A DNA stretch of 64,000 nucleotides from Tricholomella constricta (GCA_013368375.1 JAACJP010000005.1:682001-746000), one strand, 5' to 3'. Counted from the stretch's first letter, positions 28,659 through 41,493 are shown. Numbers and translations are program-made. The notes: generated by a model not told the origin, from the sequence alone.

Positions 28659-31329
28659 GGTGGTGGTCGTGGAGGTCGAGCCCAGGACCGTATTTTGGTT
28701 TTCATGGTGGAGAGGCTGTCCCTGCATTTCCGAGTCGGATCCTGGTTTGCGCCCTGGCGCTCGCTCCTGGCCCGATTCGGTCGCCTGCATTTCCCCGTTT
28801 TACGTGTGTTGGCCTGGCGTGGGCTGTCAATTCTTGCGTTTTACCTGGCTGACCGCGAGCGCAGTTGTCGCAACCAGATTCTCTTGCGACTCGTCAAGTC
28901 AGACAGTCTGGGTTGTATTACTTATGCTACCCAGCTCTGTCAAGTATATCCTTTCGTTCCCCTGGCATTTGCCGCAGCTCGCAATCAGTTCAATCACCTC
29001 ATCCCAAATTCAGCACATCCCCCATTCCCCATGCCCGACCCTGTAGTATCCTAAATTGTCCTTGCGTCCTGAGAAGATCTGTTCTTTTCTGGTCAAGCTT
29101 CCGGCATCCTCCAAGCGGTCGACTCGCATCATGACCGAGGTTGTCCCCTCCCGGTCCGCTCCTGCAAAATGGGGATGCTGGGGCGTGGACCTCCATGAAT
29201 TATGGTCCCATCCTCCTGCTACGCTTTCATATCCTTCAGCAGCGAGGTAAATTAACCCAACTCGAGAGATGAAGATATGGAAATTGAGCTGAATGTGGTG
29301 TTGTGGGTCCATAGATGGTCCGCGTGGCTTGACTGTGAGTCACCAGGGAACCAGCTGACTTTTGAGTAAGTGCGGAACCAAAACAGTTTCAGTCTAGTTT
29401 GAATGTCAACGGGTACCTTTCATTTCCATGGAAAATAAATGGAGTTTTCCAGCCGGGTGGCTGGACTAAAAGCAGGCTGCCATAATATCCCGCGGGTGCC
29501 TCTCGGAAAGTTGGATTATCCTTGATAGTTCTATCTCGAATGCTCCATGTAACCAACTTAGTAACGCAACACTAAGCGTAGTGGTCAACGGTGGCACATT
29601 ATGTGCACTGACGGGCGCTCACCTCGTCGATGGCAGCCTCATGTCCTTCTGACACTGTACCCTGAGTCGATGTCGTATTAATCTCGTTCTGTAGGTCCAA
29701 TACTTATGACATGGAAATGGAGCTTCTATCAGATCCGGCGGCAACCTTGTCTGCAATCACAATGAAGTCCCCTTGTAATTGCATGATCAAAAGGAGCATA
29801 GCCACCTCGGTATGCACAGATGTGGCACATCAAGAAGAATGTCCAGGGTTGTATCAACCGTTATTTTAGGGCCATATGTTTTTGTCTTTGTGATTGACAG
29901 AAGAAGACCGCGGACCTCCAGCTTCTTTCTTCAGCACCGTAACATTGTGCGAAAAGCACAAAACTCACCTTCCCTTGCCTCAAGTAGATTTCTCGAGGCC
30001 CAGAACGCCCCGTAGCCCCATAAACTCGGAGAATTCCCAATGCAGGCGCACCCTACATGCCTACGCAAAAAGATCGACATCAACCGACTCCGCTACGAAT
30101 GAATATGTCTTCTCCCGGCGGCATATCAGCCGCTGCCGCCAACATGCCGCAACTCCAGATTTTCGTTTTTTTGCCATCCCTGAGGGTAACATTACACGGG
30201 ATGGTGCTGCGTGGGGTCGCAGTAACATCCCCACACTGTGCTGCACATGTACGTTATTTGTTTGGCGACCTGATACACAAAGAGAGAAAAAATGTCAGAA
30301 TGCTCTCATGAAGAAGAATTTCAGAAAGCGACAAAAATGATGTGGTGATGGGAGACCACGCGTGACGAAGATTTGTGGGCGGTACTAAACCCGCCTCATC
30401 GCCGAAACGACAAACACCACAACATTGGGAGATACATTGAAAATGAGGTGCTCACGTTGGGGATATATAAGCCTGCTTGAAGCCGCGATCAATGTGCACT
30501 CTCATATCAGAGCAAAGTGCAAGAACAGCCTGATTAAGCCTGTCAACGTCGTGGATGCGGCCCACACCTTTGAAGAAGGGCGCGAGATAATTTAGGAGAG
30601 CGCTCAGTGTTTAGCCTTGTGACTGGCGCAGGAAAGGCAGGCAGATACACACATACCAGCACCAGTGACACAGCAATCGCGATGACGGTGATCAGACGCA
30701 AATGCAGCTATGTCGATCTGGTGCGTTGTTATTGATCCCATCTCCCTAGAGCTCTCTCAGGCCTTTGTCCAATCGTCGGTCGCATTGGGGATATCGACAT
30801 GTGCACAGCGTGATTCGGCTGGATAAGCAAATTTTTCCGGCGGGTGTATAATATCATATGTTGTGTCTCATGATGATGAGACATGTGTTAGGACTGGACG
30901 CGTTGAGGTCAGGTACAGGCGATTAGAAATTGACATACAGACTCTCCACGGAGAAATGTGGGTCAAGCGTGGGCGCGTCGGGGCATGTCGATTAACTGAT
31001 ATTCCGGTGGCGTAAGTCCCTGTAAGTACAAAAAATTGGTTGCAGGGGCCTCTCGCTCGCATTGGGACGCCATAGGAGTAGCATTTTTGTCGTTACTTGC
31101 GCGTGGCTTGCCATAGATAGAAGCGCCCCAAGAGATCTTCATGTACATAGCCTAGGAGCATGAGGACGTCCTGCGACCCGATCGCCCTGGACGTTAAGAG
31201 ATTGCCACCAAATGAGGAGGGCCGCGGGTCAGAAGGATTGTGCCACTGGCAGGTTGCCCTTTCATTTCACCTTCTCAAGAGATGAAACGCGAATAGTAGC
31301 CGTGGCAGGCGGTTGAATAGCGGGGAGAG
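28659..31329. other. Long intergenic region
   Basis: About 2.7 kb upstream of the Zn2Cys6 gene. A plus-strand ORF of 230 codons (28362-29054) is antisense to exons 1-3 and their promoter and has no domain. The rest shows only short ORFs. No RNA gene or repeat was recognised. Confidence 0.5.
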
Positions 31330-34200
31330 TATGCTGAGCCTGTCTAACGTCGAGACACATGAAAACCCAGCTTATCCTGTCCTGTTGGCAGATGTACATC
31401 ATGAAGTACTTCCGAAGTTCACCCCGGATTCAAATTGCGATTGGACGGCGGATGGTTCTCACGCGTCCACGTGATGCCTACGCGACCGTTCATTTTGACT
31501 TCGAGTTCAACGCCATACGACGTAGACGAAGGTCTATTTTGCGAGGCTACTTACTTCTACGATGGAAGATACATTCCAAGAATTTCCGATGCTATATCAC
31601 CAGATTCATTATCCCGCCATCTTCCGCTCTCCACTACGACTAACGCTTGTTTTGGAAGCGGGATCGAAAAGCGCAACTGGAAATCATCCCTCCTTCAAAG
31701 ATCGTCATCGTGGGCTCAAGGTTCAAACGTTCAGGCACCACCAACTCGCGTACCTTGGAGCTTCTGTCACCAATTGTCGAAAAGGATTGTCGAAGGAGCT
31801 TCAGTCAATCCGACGTCTGAAATTTGAACGTTGAACTCCGATGACTGATCAACGTTTATCCAGAAGTCAAAAGATACCGGTCTCTTGACTCTTGATACTT
31901 GGCGAGGTCTTTGGGCCCGGGCTATGGCTTTGTCCCATGTATCACGGCTACTTGCTTTTTTTTGCTCTCGGAATCATCACCGTGCCCAACATCCCGCGAG
32001 GCTGACAGTGTCTGTGGATCACATCCAAGTTTGGACCTCAACGCTCGTGTATTCTCGGGTGGAGACAGCGTTGATACAAAAGTGCTGTGTGCCTTTTCCG
32101 AATCGATCCTAACTGGTCCGGGTGCAAAAGGATTTTTGGGGCTTCGAGACGATCTGTCTATCGTCTGGATCGTTCACCTACTTGAGTTTGGAAATCCTCT
32201 CATGCCTGTTCCGTAAGGCTCGTTACCCCTCGATAACTCCTTCGGCGGGTTCGTCCATGATGATCATCACAGGCTAGAATCATCCAAAACTTTTTTCAGC
32301 CCGTTCAGGTCGCAAACATAAAAGCTTTGAAGCTCTAGGCAATGTATTCACCTGTCTCACCATCCAACGGTGCGGGCGCAGCGCATCCCTTTTTCGCTCG
32401 TTCACGGGGCTCTTGTATTACCCTTGCGGAAAGTTCCCCGGAGAAAACTCATCGGACGATACTGAGGCCGGTGATGTCGCCGTCTGAACATTGAATGGAT
32501 GAATGGTGCGCGCTTACACCGCTCTTCGCTCGTGATGGCATTATAACGACAAGATGAACATCGTTGCTTGATCTCTGCAATCGAAAACTGGTTATTTTGG
32601 GATGCATCATACACCAGTCGAGTAAACTCTACTTCGTGGGGGCGCCTTGATTCTTCGTTTTGTTCGCGGGAGAGGTGTTCAGGGCGCCCAATGGAGCAAC
32701 TATCAATTTGCGAGATGAGTGTGCACGCTTGATCTTCCCTGCTCTACGTGATGACTGAATATTTATTATTCAGCACAATCGGAAATCAGCTTCACAGAAT
32801 GCGGTTTTTGAGAGGCAGCGACCTCGATGTGACATTGAAATGGGATCAAATGGGTATTTCCCCGACAATGTATATCTAGTCTTATTGATTGACATCCAAT
32901 GTTGTCGCTCAAGTTCTCTACGACGAGGATTCCGAGGACTACAAGGCGGGTGCCCTGAATGAGATTCAAATCATCATCGTGTGCTCCAGCTACAGATCTT
33001 TGACTCGTACGATCGTCGGACGCAGCCTTGCGTGAGGTTGGGAACTTAAAACACGAGCTCTTTCCGATGCGTGGTGATCGATAGTCTAGCTGATCAGGTA
33101 AGCTTTCATTGTGCCAATATCCCTTATACCTACTCGGATACACTGGAGCACACTTTTCGAATGAAGCCTTTAGACCGGGGGCCCGTCACGCAGACGCGCA
33201 GCGCTCATTCGTACGATCACCCCTTTTCATCAACGAGCAGTGCTCTTTTACGTTCCTCACATCGAATTTCAAACCTCAAGGTCCTACCGAAAAGTTAGGT
33301 TAGTATCGAATGTACCAATCGCATGATGTTGTGATATGCTGAAACAAGGTCTTCCATGCGTAGTCCGCTATCACGACAGACCATATGACCTAGCACCGCG
33401 TCAGTTTAGTTTGAAAAGGTGTGAAATTCGGAGTCATGTCATCCTAAACTTCAAATGATATTTGTAGGACAGGCTCAGCAATAAGTGCTGCTGATACCGT
33501 GCTATTCATAGACAATGCATGATTTCGGTTCCACGATCAACTCTTCTCGGGATATGAATGACACAGTGCGAGCGGATGCCTTTCCCTGGATGCACCAAGA
33601 CGGCCACATACATACGTTGATCACCCCGTCTAACGAACAACCATACACCAGCCCGATGGCGTCAGGCAATTGGAATCGAAAACATACTCTATGGGAGGGA
33701 CATGCGTGAGATTTACTCACCATTTTTGCTGCACTAATCTCCCTCGCCAGTAACAAGGCTCCTGATCACTTGGAAGTTCGTTCCCACCATCTAGAAGCAC
33801 AAGGCGTCGCAGCATCACGTCCTGTTGGACCATTCGAATTCAAGATAACGGCATGTTTTTCATTATTACTTGAAAGGCGATAGTACGGAGAGGGACATGG
33901 GTATGACCTTCCCACCGGCTGCGAGCCTGAAAATTGATCATCATGCCTTGTCCTTGTCTAAAGCGAGAACCCACCACGTTGACATCCATGACGCACTCTT
34001 TCTGGGGTGAAACCCGTTCAATTGCAGGGACCACCTCATGATGGTCAGCGGCATCATGGGTTTCATTTCTCCGAAATGTCCAGATTACCCATGGTCGCAA
34101 CATGGTCGAACAGCGTGGACGTTTTGTTTCCCGTTTGGTATCATATGTCCTGGGTTTTCGGGCTGCAAAGCTGAATGAACCCCGTGAGCCGTCGGGCCCA
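31330..34200 (+). other. Unrecognised multi-exon or decayed gene
   Basis: Protein-like plus-strand segments follow each other for 2.9 kb in changing frames. The first starts at ATG 31330 (MLSLSNVETHENPAYPVLLA) and runs to a possible donor at 31471. Later segments include PPSKIVIVGSRFKRSGTTNS (about 31700), VFSGGDSVDTKVLCAFSES (about 32055), YYPCGKFPGENSSDDTEAG (about 32420), VVAQVLYDEDSEDYKAGALN (about 32910), FVRSPLFINEQCSFTFLTSN (about 33210) and DAFPWMHQDGHIHTLITPSN (about 33580). The clearest splice is GTGAGA at about 33708 to CCAG at 33751, which keeps frame into NKAPDHLEVRSHHLEAQG. Several other joins lack a fitting donor/acceptor pair. I could not name the family. The segments look too long and protein-like for chance, but a complete gene is not shown. 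Confidence 0.4.
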
Positions 34201-34674
34201 CACCGGCGGCTCCGTTCATTATTCAAAGGACATAGTACATGACCATGGACGGCGCCTTACACGAACTCGTCGCGCTTTGTGCTTCAAGTCATCTCCTGCT
34301 GGTACTTGTGTTATCCGCAGTCACTGGCATGTACAAGGGTATGAATGAATTCATTATACATGCCTCCATGTGACCCATTTTTCCGGCCCGCTGGGATAAC
34401 GCATCGACTTCGGAGCCTTTCGTTTCGAGTGTTAACGTTTGGTTTGGACCTTGGTTTGGATGTCTTCGGGCAGCGGGTTCCCGATCCCTAGGACGCGATT
34501 AGATATTGTCATGAGTCAACCTTTATTCCAGCATGTCCATGGACGTAATCGAGTCAATGTGGCCTTGCGAGGCCAGGCTATATAGCCATTATAAAGATGG
34601 GGATGAATTACTACTATAACATCCGTTCCGTAAGTTGAGATGGGTGGTAAGATATATACATATAATGAGTACAA
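34201..34674. other. Short intergenic region
   Basis: No ORF or RNA gene is supported. It is the 3' flank of MTG2. Confidence 0.5.
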
Positions 34675-36497
34675 TTATCGCTCTCTAGCCTGCTCGACGT
34701 ATGTCCGCATCAGACCCACGACCTTAAACAAATTCTGGCTGAACTTCGCCGAGGTAGGAACAACATCCAAAGTGAACCCGAAGTCCGAGTTGTCCTTCAC
34801 AATCATCTGCGTCCTGACATACTCCTCTAGGGTTTTGAGCTTTTCTTTAGCCTTCTGGACCGCTAAGGGATCGCCATCGCCGGCAAGGAGGTCAGCCTTA
34901 TTCGCGATAACCATGCGAGCCTTCGAGCTCATGCCAGGTTGGTATTTTTCTAATTCCTCACGTAGGACCTCTAGTTCCTTCCAGGGTGCAGGTCCTGAGA
35001 GGTCCACGACATAGACGAGAGCAAGGGATCGTTCCATCGATCGGAGGAAGGAATGCCCAAGGCCCACGTTCTCGGACGCGCGCGATATGAGGCCGGGGTT
35101 GTCGGCAATAGTGAAGCGGAAGTTCTCGATGAGGTCAAACTGGTGGCCTGGCCGAGCGACCACGTTCCCGTCCAAGGTAGCCTCAGCCTCGCTTTCCGGC
35201 ACCTGGTTCCGCGTCAAGGCATCCACCAACTCCCCGTTCTCCATCTTCTCTTGAAGTTGCTGATTCTCTATCCGCGTCTCATCATGCACAAGGTTGCCGG
35301 TGATGCCGCCTTCGAAGGTCCCGTCTTCGGCAACACGCACGACACCTACAACGGGGTTCAATGTCGTGAACGCATAACCAGCGACTTCGCTCTTTGCCCT
35401 GCCGCCCGTGAGAGCACGCAACAAGGTGCTTTTGCCTGCATTAGGCATCCCAACCAGCCCGACATCAGCAAGGAGCTTGAGCTCCAGCGATAAAGTTATC
35501 CGTTCTCCTTCCTGCCCGCGCGATGCGAATTTTGGAGAGCGATTGACGGCTGATGTGAAATGGGGATTTCCAAGGCCACCTAGTCCTCCGGAAGCAATGA
35601 GATGACCGGTCGGTTCGTGCTGCTTTATGCCCAAGGGTGCGTCCACGGCACGCTCGACGTGCTCTTCCCGGTCAAGGTCCAGGAATATGGGTCGTTCCAA
35701 TATCCTCCTTCGCCTCGCTAATCTTCTCTCCCTCTCCTGCTTATACAACACAGCCTCCGCTTCTTTAAACGAGTCTCTCTGGATGTTTGCTTCACCAAAC
35801 CTGGGATAATGCACCCATCTATTTTCGCGCATCCTGTCCCGCTTTTCCGACGGCGTCAGACCTTCGAGAGATTCCTCCTCCGCCTCCCACTCGTCTTTCG
35901 CGCGCCTTGCGTCGTCCCGCTTCAGTTCTCGCACAACCGTTCCTAGTGGAACTTTGATAATCAAGGGCGAGCCGCTCTTGCCATTCTGCCAGGTCCCCTG
36001 ACCGTGTCCGCCGGCTTCACCACGAATGCGCGTAGGAACGGAGGATAGAGTCGTTAGATGGGGGGTTGGGAGGATGTATACGTCGCCTCCTCGTCCACCA
36101 TTTCCGCCAGAAGGAGGTCCATATGGCTTGAACTTCTCTCGATGGAATGCCGCGCACCCGTTCCCACCATTACCTGACCAAAGGTTCATACGCGTAGGAC
36201 TGACAGGTCATAAGTCACATACCTCCCCGGACATTTATGATAACATTGTCTAGAAAGCTTTGCCCCTGTTACAGAGAAATTAGGGTTGAGAGGAGTCGGT
36301 GCATGTAGAATACTGACTCCTTGCTTTCGCTTCCATTCTGTTTTCCGTCGGCGTCGGGCAGCTTCGAAATCAGCGTCGCTTTGGCGAGAAGGAGTGTCGG
36401 ACTGTCCCAAAAACCCTCTTGTCGCGGCTACTGTTGCTAGTCTAGAAGAGCGAACAATAGGCTGAAGGATGGCTGGAAGACCAAACGACCTTGGCAT
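34675..36497 (-). CDS. MTG2: Mitochondrial Obg-type GTPase MTG2
   Basis: The model is complement(join(34675..36173,36223..36265,36318..36497)), 573 aa. Introns of 49 and 52 nt join in phase. Residues 1-45 are Arg/Ser/Ala-rich without acids, as in a mitochondrial presequence. The Obg fold spans about 62-300, starting FLDNVIINVRGGNGGNGCAA with Gly-rich loops (GPPSGGNGGRGGDVYIL). An Arg/Glu-rich insertion at about 160-250 interrupts it. The G domain has G1 GMPNAGKS (about 316-323), G3 DNPG and G4 NKAD. The family acts in assembly of the mitochondrial large ribosomal subunit. It is divergent from the F-box gene at 36938, with about 440 bp between starts. Confidence 0.92.
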
Positions 36498-36594
36498 TAG
36501 AACGAGGTGGCGAAGACCCAACCTGAGAAATTTTCACACGACTCCTCATGTTCGTACTATCCCCTGTAAGCAGCCTTTGGCGCGAGTTAAAGAC

Positions 36595-38425
36595 TCTGAC
36601 GGTCTGACTGCTTGCTTTTGTCAGACGTGGCCAGGTAATAGGCGTCTTTTCAGCCATCGTTTCTGTCTCGATTGATGCTTTCGACTTTGACGGCATCTAG
36701 CACTTGAATAGCTGCGAGTGCTGCGGCAACCACCAACACCTTCCTACTTACACAATTACCACCATCTGCTAAATCCAAGGCCCCCGTTGTACCTCACACT
36801 AGACATGGAGATACAACACAACAAGCGAGCGCTGCAATCCAAGCTTGATCGCTCATTTAGTACGGTGCAATCCAAGTTTGATCGTACATCTAGTATGGTG
36901 CGCCAATCTGTAGTGTTCGCCCCATGACGCCGCCCATATGACACTGGTTATCGATGAACAGGAACCCAAGCACAACTCGGACATTTTCCTCCCAACGGAG
37001 CTTTGGCTCGACATTCTGTCTCTGTCGACCCGGAATTCCATCGCAGCGATATCATTGACCTGTCGTTCTCTGCGGTGGATTGCTCAACCCCTTCTATTCC
37101 AAGATCTGGTTATCCGTCCATTTCTGAAGTCCACCACCTATCGGAAACCTCGTCGGACTCTATACGTAGCGCGCCGCCATAAGCGTCTTGACTTCTTCTC
37201 CTCACCACGCATCGCGTGCCACATTCGAAGTATTTCCGTGATACCTTACCCACCAGTGGCACGTAAACACAATGTCCCTAATCCTAATGTCGTCGCTCAG
37301 GTATTCAGCGCCCTCCCACTGTTCACGAACCTGAGGAGCCTCGTCCTCCATTCCATCTTGTGTACTTCGGAGAGACTCACAATCCTCCAGAACTTGTCGT
37401 TGGACAACTTCGAGCTGGATATTCGAAGAGGTGACATATGGGGTGTGCCGACGAGAAGGAGCACATTAACGCCAATACCAGCTCAACGGGTATTTTCATT
37501 CAATTGCAATGCAGGCCCTCACGAAAGACTCAATCCATCGCTTTTCTCGCTTCAATTCGTACACCCTGATACCCTAGAGGAGATTCATTCAGGCCTTGAT
37601 GGGACGGAGATCATGCTAGTTGCGATGTCCCTTTCACCATCCGCTTTTCATTCCCTTCGCACTCTCGACATCTCAGTCTATTTCATCGACAGCCCGCAGT
37701 TCGTACCTGCGATGCACCAGTGCCCTCATCTTGCCACCTTGCACCTGCGAGCCCCGGTCACGCCAGCACGCTCTTTACCACGAATGTCACATATCCCCTC
37801 TGATATCCTTCAAGCCCTTGTTGTTTACCACGGACCCCCATTTCTCGCTGCTTTCTTCGCGCAGGATCGCGCCATCCGTGATTTTAAGCTTTGGACATCC
37901 AGGGATCCTTCGTCCGTTTTGTGTCCCACGGAATTGGCACCGATACTATTACGACTCGGCTCCTCCGTCGAAACACTGGAATTAGGCGTAACGGAACTTC
38001 CACCGTTTCTCATAGAGACGATCACCGACAGCCTTCCGAATTTGAAATCCCTTTCCGTGAACAGCCATCTCTCCTCGAATTCTCCAGGCACTGTCATCAC
38101 ACATATCATACAGACTAAGGTCAGCCCGCCCAGGATAGGAGCAGTAGGAGCAGTCGGTGCCCAGCTGGACTTAAACAATCTCTCTCTTGGTGTACGATTT
38201 CCCGCGACTTTTCCTATCGGGAGTCCTGTGCACGAAAAAATTGTTTTGAGTCTCTGGGGCAAGTTTCCACATCGCTACAATCGAGTTATGTCTTTGAGGT
38301 GGGCCACAGGACCTGCTTGGTCGAAAATTATGTGGAGCCGTTTGGATAAAGATATTAGATACAACGAGGCCCTTGGGACACTAAGTATAGAACACACAGA
38401 ATCTTTCAACACCTACGCTTCTCTG
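36595..38425 (+). repeat. Tandem segmental duplication, copy 1
   Basis: About 1.8 kb, from the leader to the end of the F-box ORF, is repeated at about 38775-40585 in the same orientation. Shared non-coding phrases include GACTGCTTGCT, CACTTGAATAGCTG and CATCTGCTAAATCCAAGGC/CGTCTACTGAATCTAAGGC. The copies have diverged moderately. Confidence 0.8.
36805..36927 (+). CDS. Small upstream ORF ahead of F-box gene
   Basis: 40 codons starting MEIQHNKRALQSKLD, ending 10 nt before the F-box ATG. It contains a tandem 33-bp duplication (36835-36867 and 36868-36900), i.e. 11 extra residues. The second gene copy has the matching frame from ATG 39033 with one unit only. Conservation of the frame in both copies suggests a uORF or an unrecognised first exon. 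Confidence 0.35.
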   Translation: MEIQHNKRALQSKLDRSFSTVQSKFDRTSSMVRQSVVFAP

Positions 38426-38431
38426 AAATAG
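36938..38431 (+). CDS. F-box/LRR-like protein
   Basis: An intronless ORF of 497 aa. An F-box-like segment lies near the N-terminus (LPTELWLDILSL, then AAISLTCRSLRWIAQPLLFQ, about residues 20-60). It is followed by irregular leucine-rich stretches (FTNLRSLVLHSILCT, LTILQNLSLDNFEL, FHSLRTLDISVYF, LPNLKSLSVNSHL). Such proteins usually serve as substrate receptors of SCF ubiquitin ligases through Skp1. They form large expanded families in Agaricomycetes. The ATG at 36938 is three codons upstream of the position matching the start of the second copy (MDEQEPKHNS). The target is unknown. Confidence 0.8.
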   Translation: MTLVIDEQEPKHNSDIFLPTELWLDILSLSTRNSIAAISLTCRSLRWIAQPLLFQDLVIRPFLKSTTYRKPRRTLYVARRHKRLDFFSSPRIACHIRSISVIPYPPVARKHNVPNPNVVAQVFSALPLFTNLRSLVLHSILCTSERLTILQNLSLDNFELDIRRGDIWGVPTRRSTLTPIPAQRVFSFNCNAGPHERLNPSLFSLQFVHPDTLEEIHSGLDGTEIMLVAMSLSPSAFHSLRTLDISVYFIDSPQFVPAMHQCPHLATLHLRAPVTPARSLPRMSHIPSDILQALVVYHGPPFLAAFFAQDRAIRDFKLWTSRDPSSVLCPTELAPILLRLGSSVETLELGVTELPPFLIETITDSLPNLKSLSVNSHLSSNSPGTVITHIIQTKVSPPRIGAVGAVGAQLDLNNLSLGVRFPATFPIGSPVHEKIVLSLWGKFPHRYNRVMSLRWATGPAWSKIMWSRLDKDIRYNEALGTLSIEHTESFNTYASLK

Positions 38432-39144
38432 ACCCATAGTCATCGTCCTCGCCCGTCTTCGGTCAGGCGATATCTGCGCGGTCTTATTTGTGGGTAACTA
38501 AAGCACCTCACTCCTTACATCTACCCCACGCCTTCCATACTATCCGGCTTGTGATATTGTTAGGATCCTCGTCTGGACAGACGCCTTTCAAGTTGTATAA
38601 ACATCGGTACCTGCCGTCGCTCATTTGTTACCAAATTCCAATGTCATTCCCCCCCTAGATGGAAGCTCGCCCCGTTTAACTTTGGCAATGGTGGCAGGCT
38701 TACGACGGAAATGCTTCGCATACCCCTTATTTTGCTGTTTTGGTTGTTCTGGGAATACTTGTGAGGGCTAGCACCTCTGACTGCTTGCTGTTATCAAACC
38801 AAGTTAACGTGGCTGGTGTCAGGCGTCTTTCAGCAAGTTTCAGCCGTTGTCAATTGATGGTTTCGACTTTAGCGTCCATCACTTGAATAGCTGTGCAGGG
38901 CGCAAGAGGCTGCGGCAAACGTCTGGACTCGTCCCAATCAACCACAGTCAACTTGAACCACCAGCACCTTTCTAGATACACAATTAATACCGTCTACTGA
39001 ATCTAAGGCCCCCGTTATACCTCATACTAGATATGGACATACAACATAACAAGCGAGCGCTGCAATCCAAGTTTGATGGCCCATTTAGTACGGTGCGCCA
39101 ATCTGTAGTGCTCGCCCCACGACGCTGCCCGCATAACACTGATA
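38432..39144. other. Spacer between F-box copies
   Basis: Up to about 38775 the sequence is unique and holds no gene. From there it repeats the leader of copy 1, including the small upstream ORF at 39033. Confidence 0.6.
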
Positions 39145-40590
39145 ATGGATGAACAGGAACCCAAGCACAACTCGGACATTTTCTTCCCAACGGAATGTTG
39201 GCTCGACATTCTATCTCTGTCAATCCGAAATTCTATCGCAGCGATATCATTGACCTGCCGTTCTCTGCGGGGAGTTGCTCAACCCCTTCTCTTCCAAAAT
39301 CTGGTTGTCCATCCATTTCTGACATCCATCATCCATCGGGAACTCCACCTGGATTCCTACATTGAGCGCCTTAACTTCTTCTCCTCACCACGCATCGCAT
39401 GCTACATTCAAAATTTCTCCTTGATCCCTCACCCATGTGGTGCTATCAGATTCTCGAGATATACTGGAACACAACATAGCCCTGAGAATGATCTCATAGA
39501 TCTGGTATTCAGCACGCTCCCAAAGTTCGTGAACCTGAGGAGCCTTGTCCTCCATTCCATACCGTTTACTCCGCAAAGAATCGCAATCCTTCAGAACCTG
39601 TCGTTGGACACCTTTGAGCTGGAAATTCGAGCAGATGACATATTGCAGGGCTTCCCAACGAGAAGGAGCACATCGACGCCAATACCAGCTCGATGGGTGA
39701 TTTCATTCAACTGCAATGCAGGCCTTCACGAAAGACTTGTACCATCGCTTTTCTCGCTCCAATTCCGTACACCCTGATACCCTAGAGGAGATTCATTCAG
39801 GCCTTGATGGGACGGAGATCATGCTAGTTGCGATGTCCCTTTCACCATCCACTTTTCATTCCCTTCGGACACTCGACATCTCGGTTTCCTTCGTCTCCTA
39901 CCCGCAGTTCGTCCCTGCGATGCGACAGTGCCCTCGTCTTGCCACCTTGCACCTGCGAGCCCCAGCTACGCCAGCATGCATTTTTATAGAAATGGCACCT
40001 ATCCCTTCTGACGTCCTTCAAGCCCTTGTTGCTTACCATGGACCCCCATTTCTCGCTGCTTCATTCGCACAGGATCGCGCCATCCGTCATTTCAAGCTTT
40101 GGATATCTAGGAGTCCTAGGGATACTTTGTCCATTTTGTAGTATCCCACGCAATTGGCACCGATATTACGACTCGGCTCCTATGTTGAAACACTGGAATT
40201 CGGCGTAACGGCACTTCCAACGTTTCTCATAGAGACGATCACCGACAGCCTTCCGAATTTGAAATCCCTTTCTGTGAACAGTCATCTCCTCCCACCAGGC
40301 GCTGTCATCACACATGCTTTAAGAATCCCATCAGAGTAGGAGCATTCGGTGCTCAGCTGGATCTGGACACACTCTCTTTCGGTGTACGATATCCCACAAT
40401 TCTCGATATTGGGAGTCCTGAGGACCAAAAGGTTGCCTTGAATTTCTTGGACAATTTTCCAGACCACTACAGTATCACATCTTGGAGGGAGTGGACCACA
40501 GGACCCAGGTGGTCGAGAATCATCTGGAGCCGTTTGGATAACGATAATAGGTCCAATGAGGCTCCTGGGACATTAAGTACAGAAACACTT
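39145..40590 (+). pseudogene. Decayed F-box/LRR paralogue
   Basis: Starts MDEQEPKHNSDIFFPTECWL, closely matching the gene at 36938. One extra C near 39763 (ATTCCGTAC versus ATTCGTAC in copy 1) shifts the frame after SLFSLQF. Homology continues in the next frame to a TAG at 40139-40141 (DTLSIL, stop). It resumes after small indels as LAPILRLGSYVETLEFGV, and further shifts follow to about 40590. The copy cannot make the full protein. Confidence 0.85.
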
Positions 40591-41493
40591 CGCTCGGCCA
40601 AACCATGATGCTGCGTGCTGCGCGCTGTGCCCTGAATCCGCTTGTCGTAAGGCGCGCATGTACACTTCATCGTTGCGCAGCGGTGTGCAGGATTAAACTT
40701 GGAAAATGTCACCTGCAACGTGGCTGAGCTGCACTCTTGAGCGCGATGTCTAAAGCAAGAGCAGATGCACAGTTTGTTATCAGTACCACGTCACAGATTC
40801 CAAAGGCAGGAGGTTGATCCACTAGTCGAGGTGTGTTGACGCTGCGTGACAAAGAGTAATGTGAAATAATTCTTTTTTTTCGATTCGTATCAAGGCTCAA
40901 AAGAATGCCCAGTCGCTCATAACTCTAGGCGGCACCGCTCGAGGAGGCGAGATAAGCACCTGGATAGAACTCAGTTAGATTGAGACGTACATGACACATA
41001 TATGTCCTTCACATTCCCGAACGTCTTACGCCACGGCTGATCAAGCTCAAGTCTCAAGCGCATAGTTTGACAGAATTTGAGATTTTGACAACACAGCGTG
41101 GAGATAAAAATATCTAGGCAAGAGATAAATCGGGAAGAATGACAGAGGATGGAACAACCAACGAATTTCGTGTCGTTTGAAGCTGGACACGCGCCTGGCT
41201 GGTCGAGACTCGCGACCTAAACCGGTTGATGCAAATTAGAGCAAGTGCCAATTGAACTCGATAACGCAGAGCACAGCCAACATCATCTCTTCAAGTATCA
41301 TTTGCACCCAATCGTTGAGTCAGCTTACCCGCTCGCATGTAAAGCTTCCCAGCTTCAGTTACGAAGTCAATTAAAGGTAGAATAGTGAGCCTTTTTGTAG
41401 ACTTTAATATTACAGGGTCATGCAAAGCGGAATAAATACCGTCGCGAGTGGAGACGTGGAAAGAGTCCCTCCTAAGCATGGCCAGGAGGAATC
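40591..41493. other. Intergenic region without gene
   Basis: Only short ORFs. It holds the 3' flanks of the F-box pseudogene and SEC11. Confidence 0.6.

Noticed and set aside
28362..29054. 230-codon plus-strand ORF
   Set aside because: Antisense to the Zn2Cys6 exons and their introns; no domain and biased composition.
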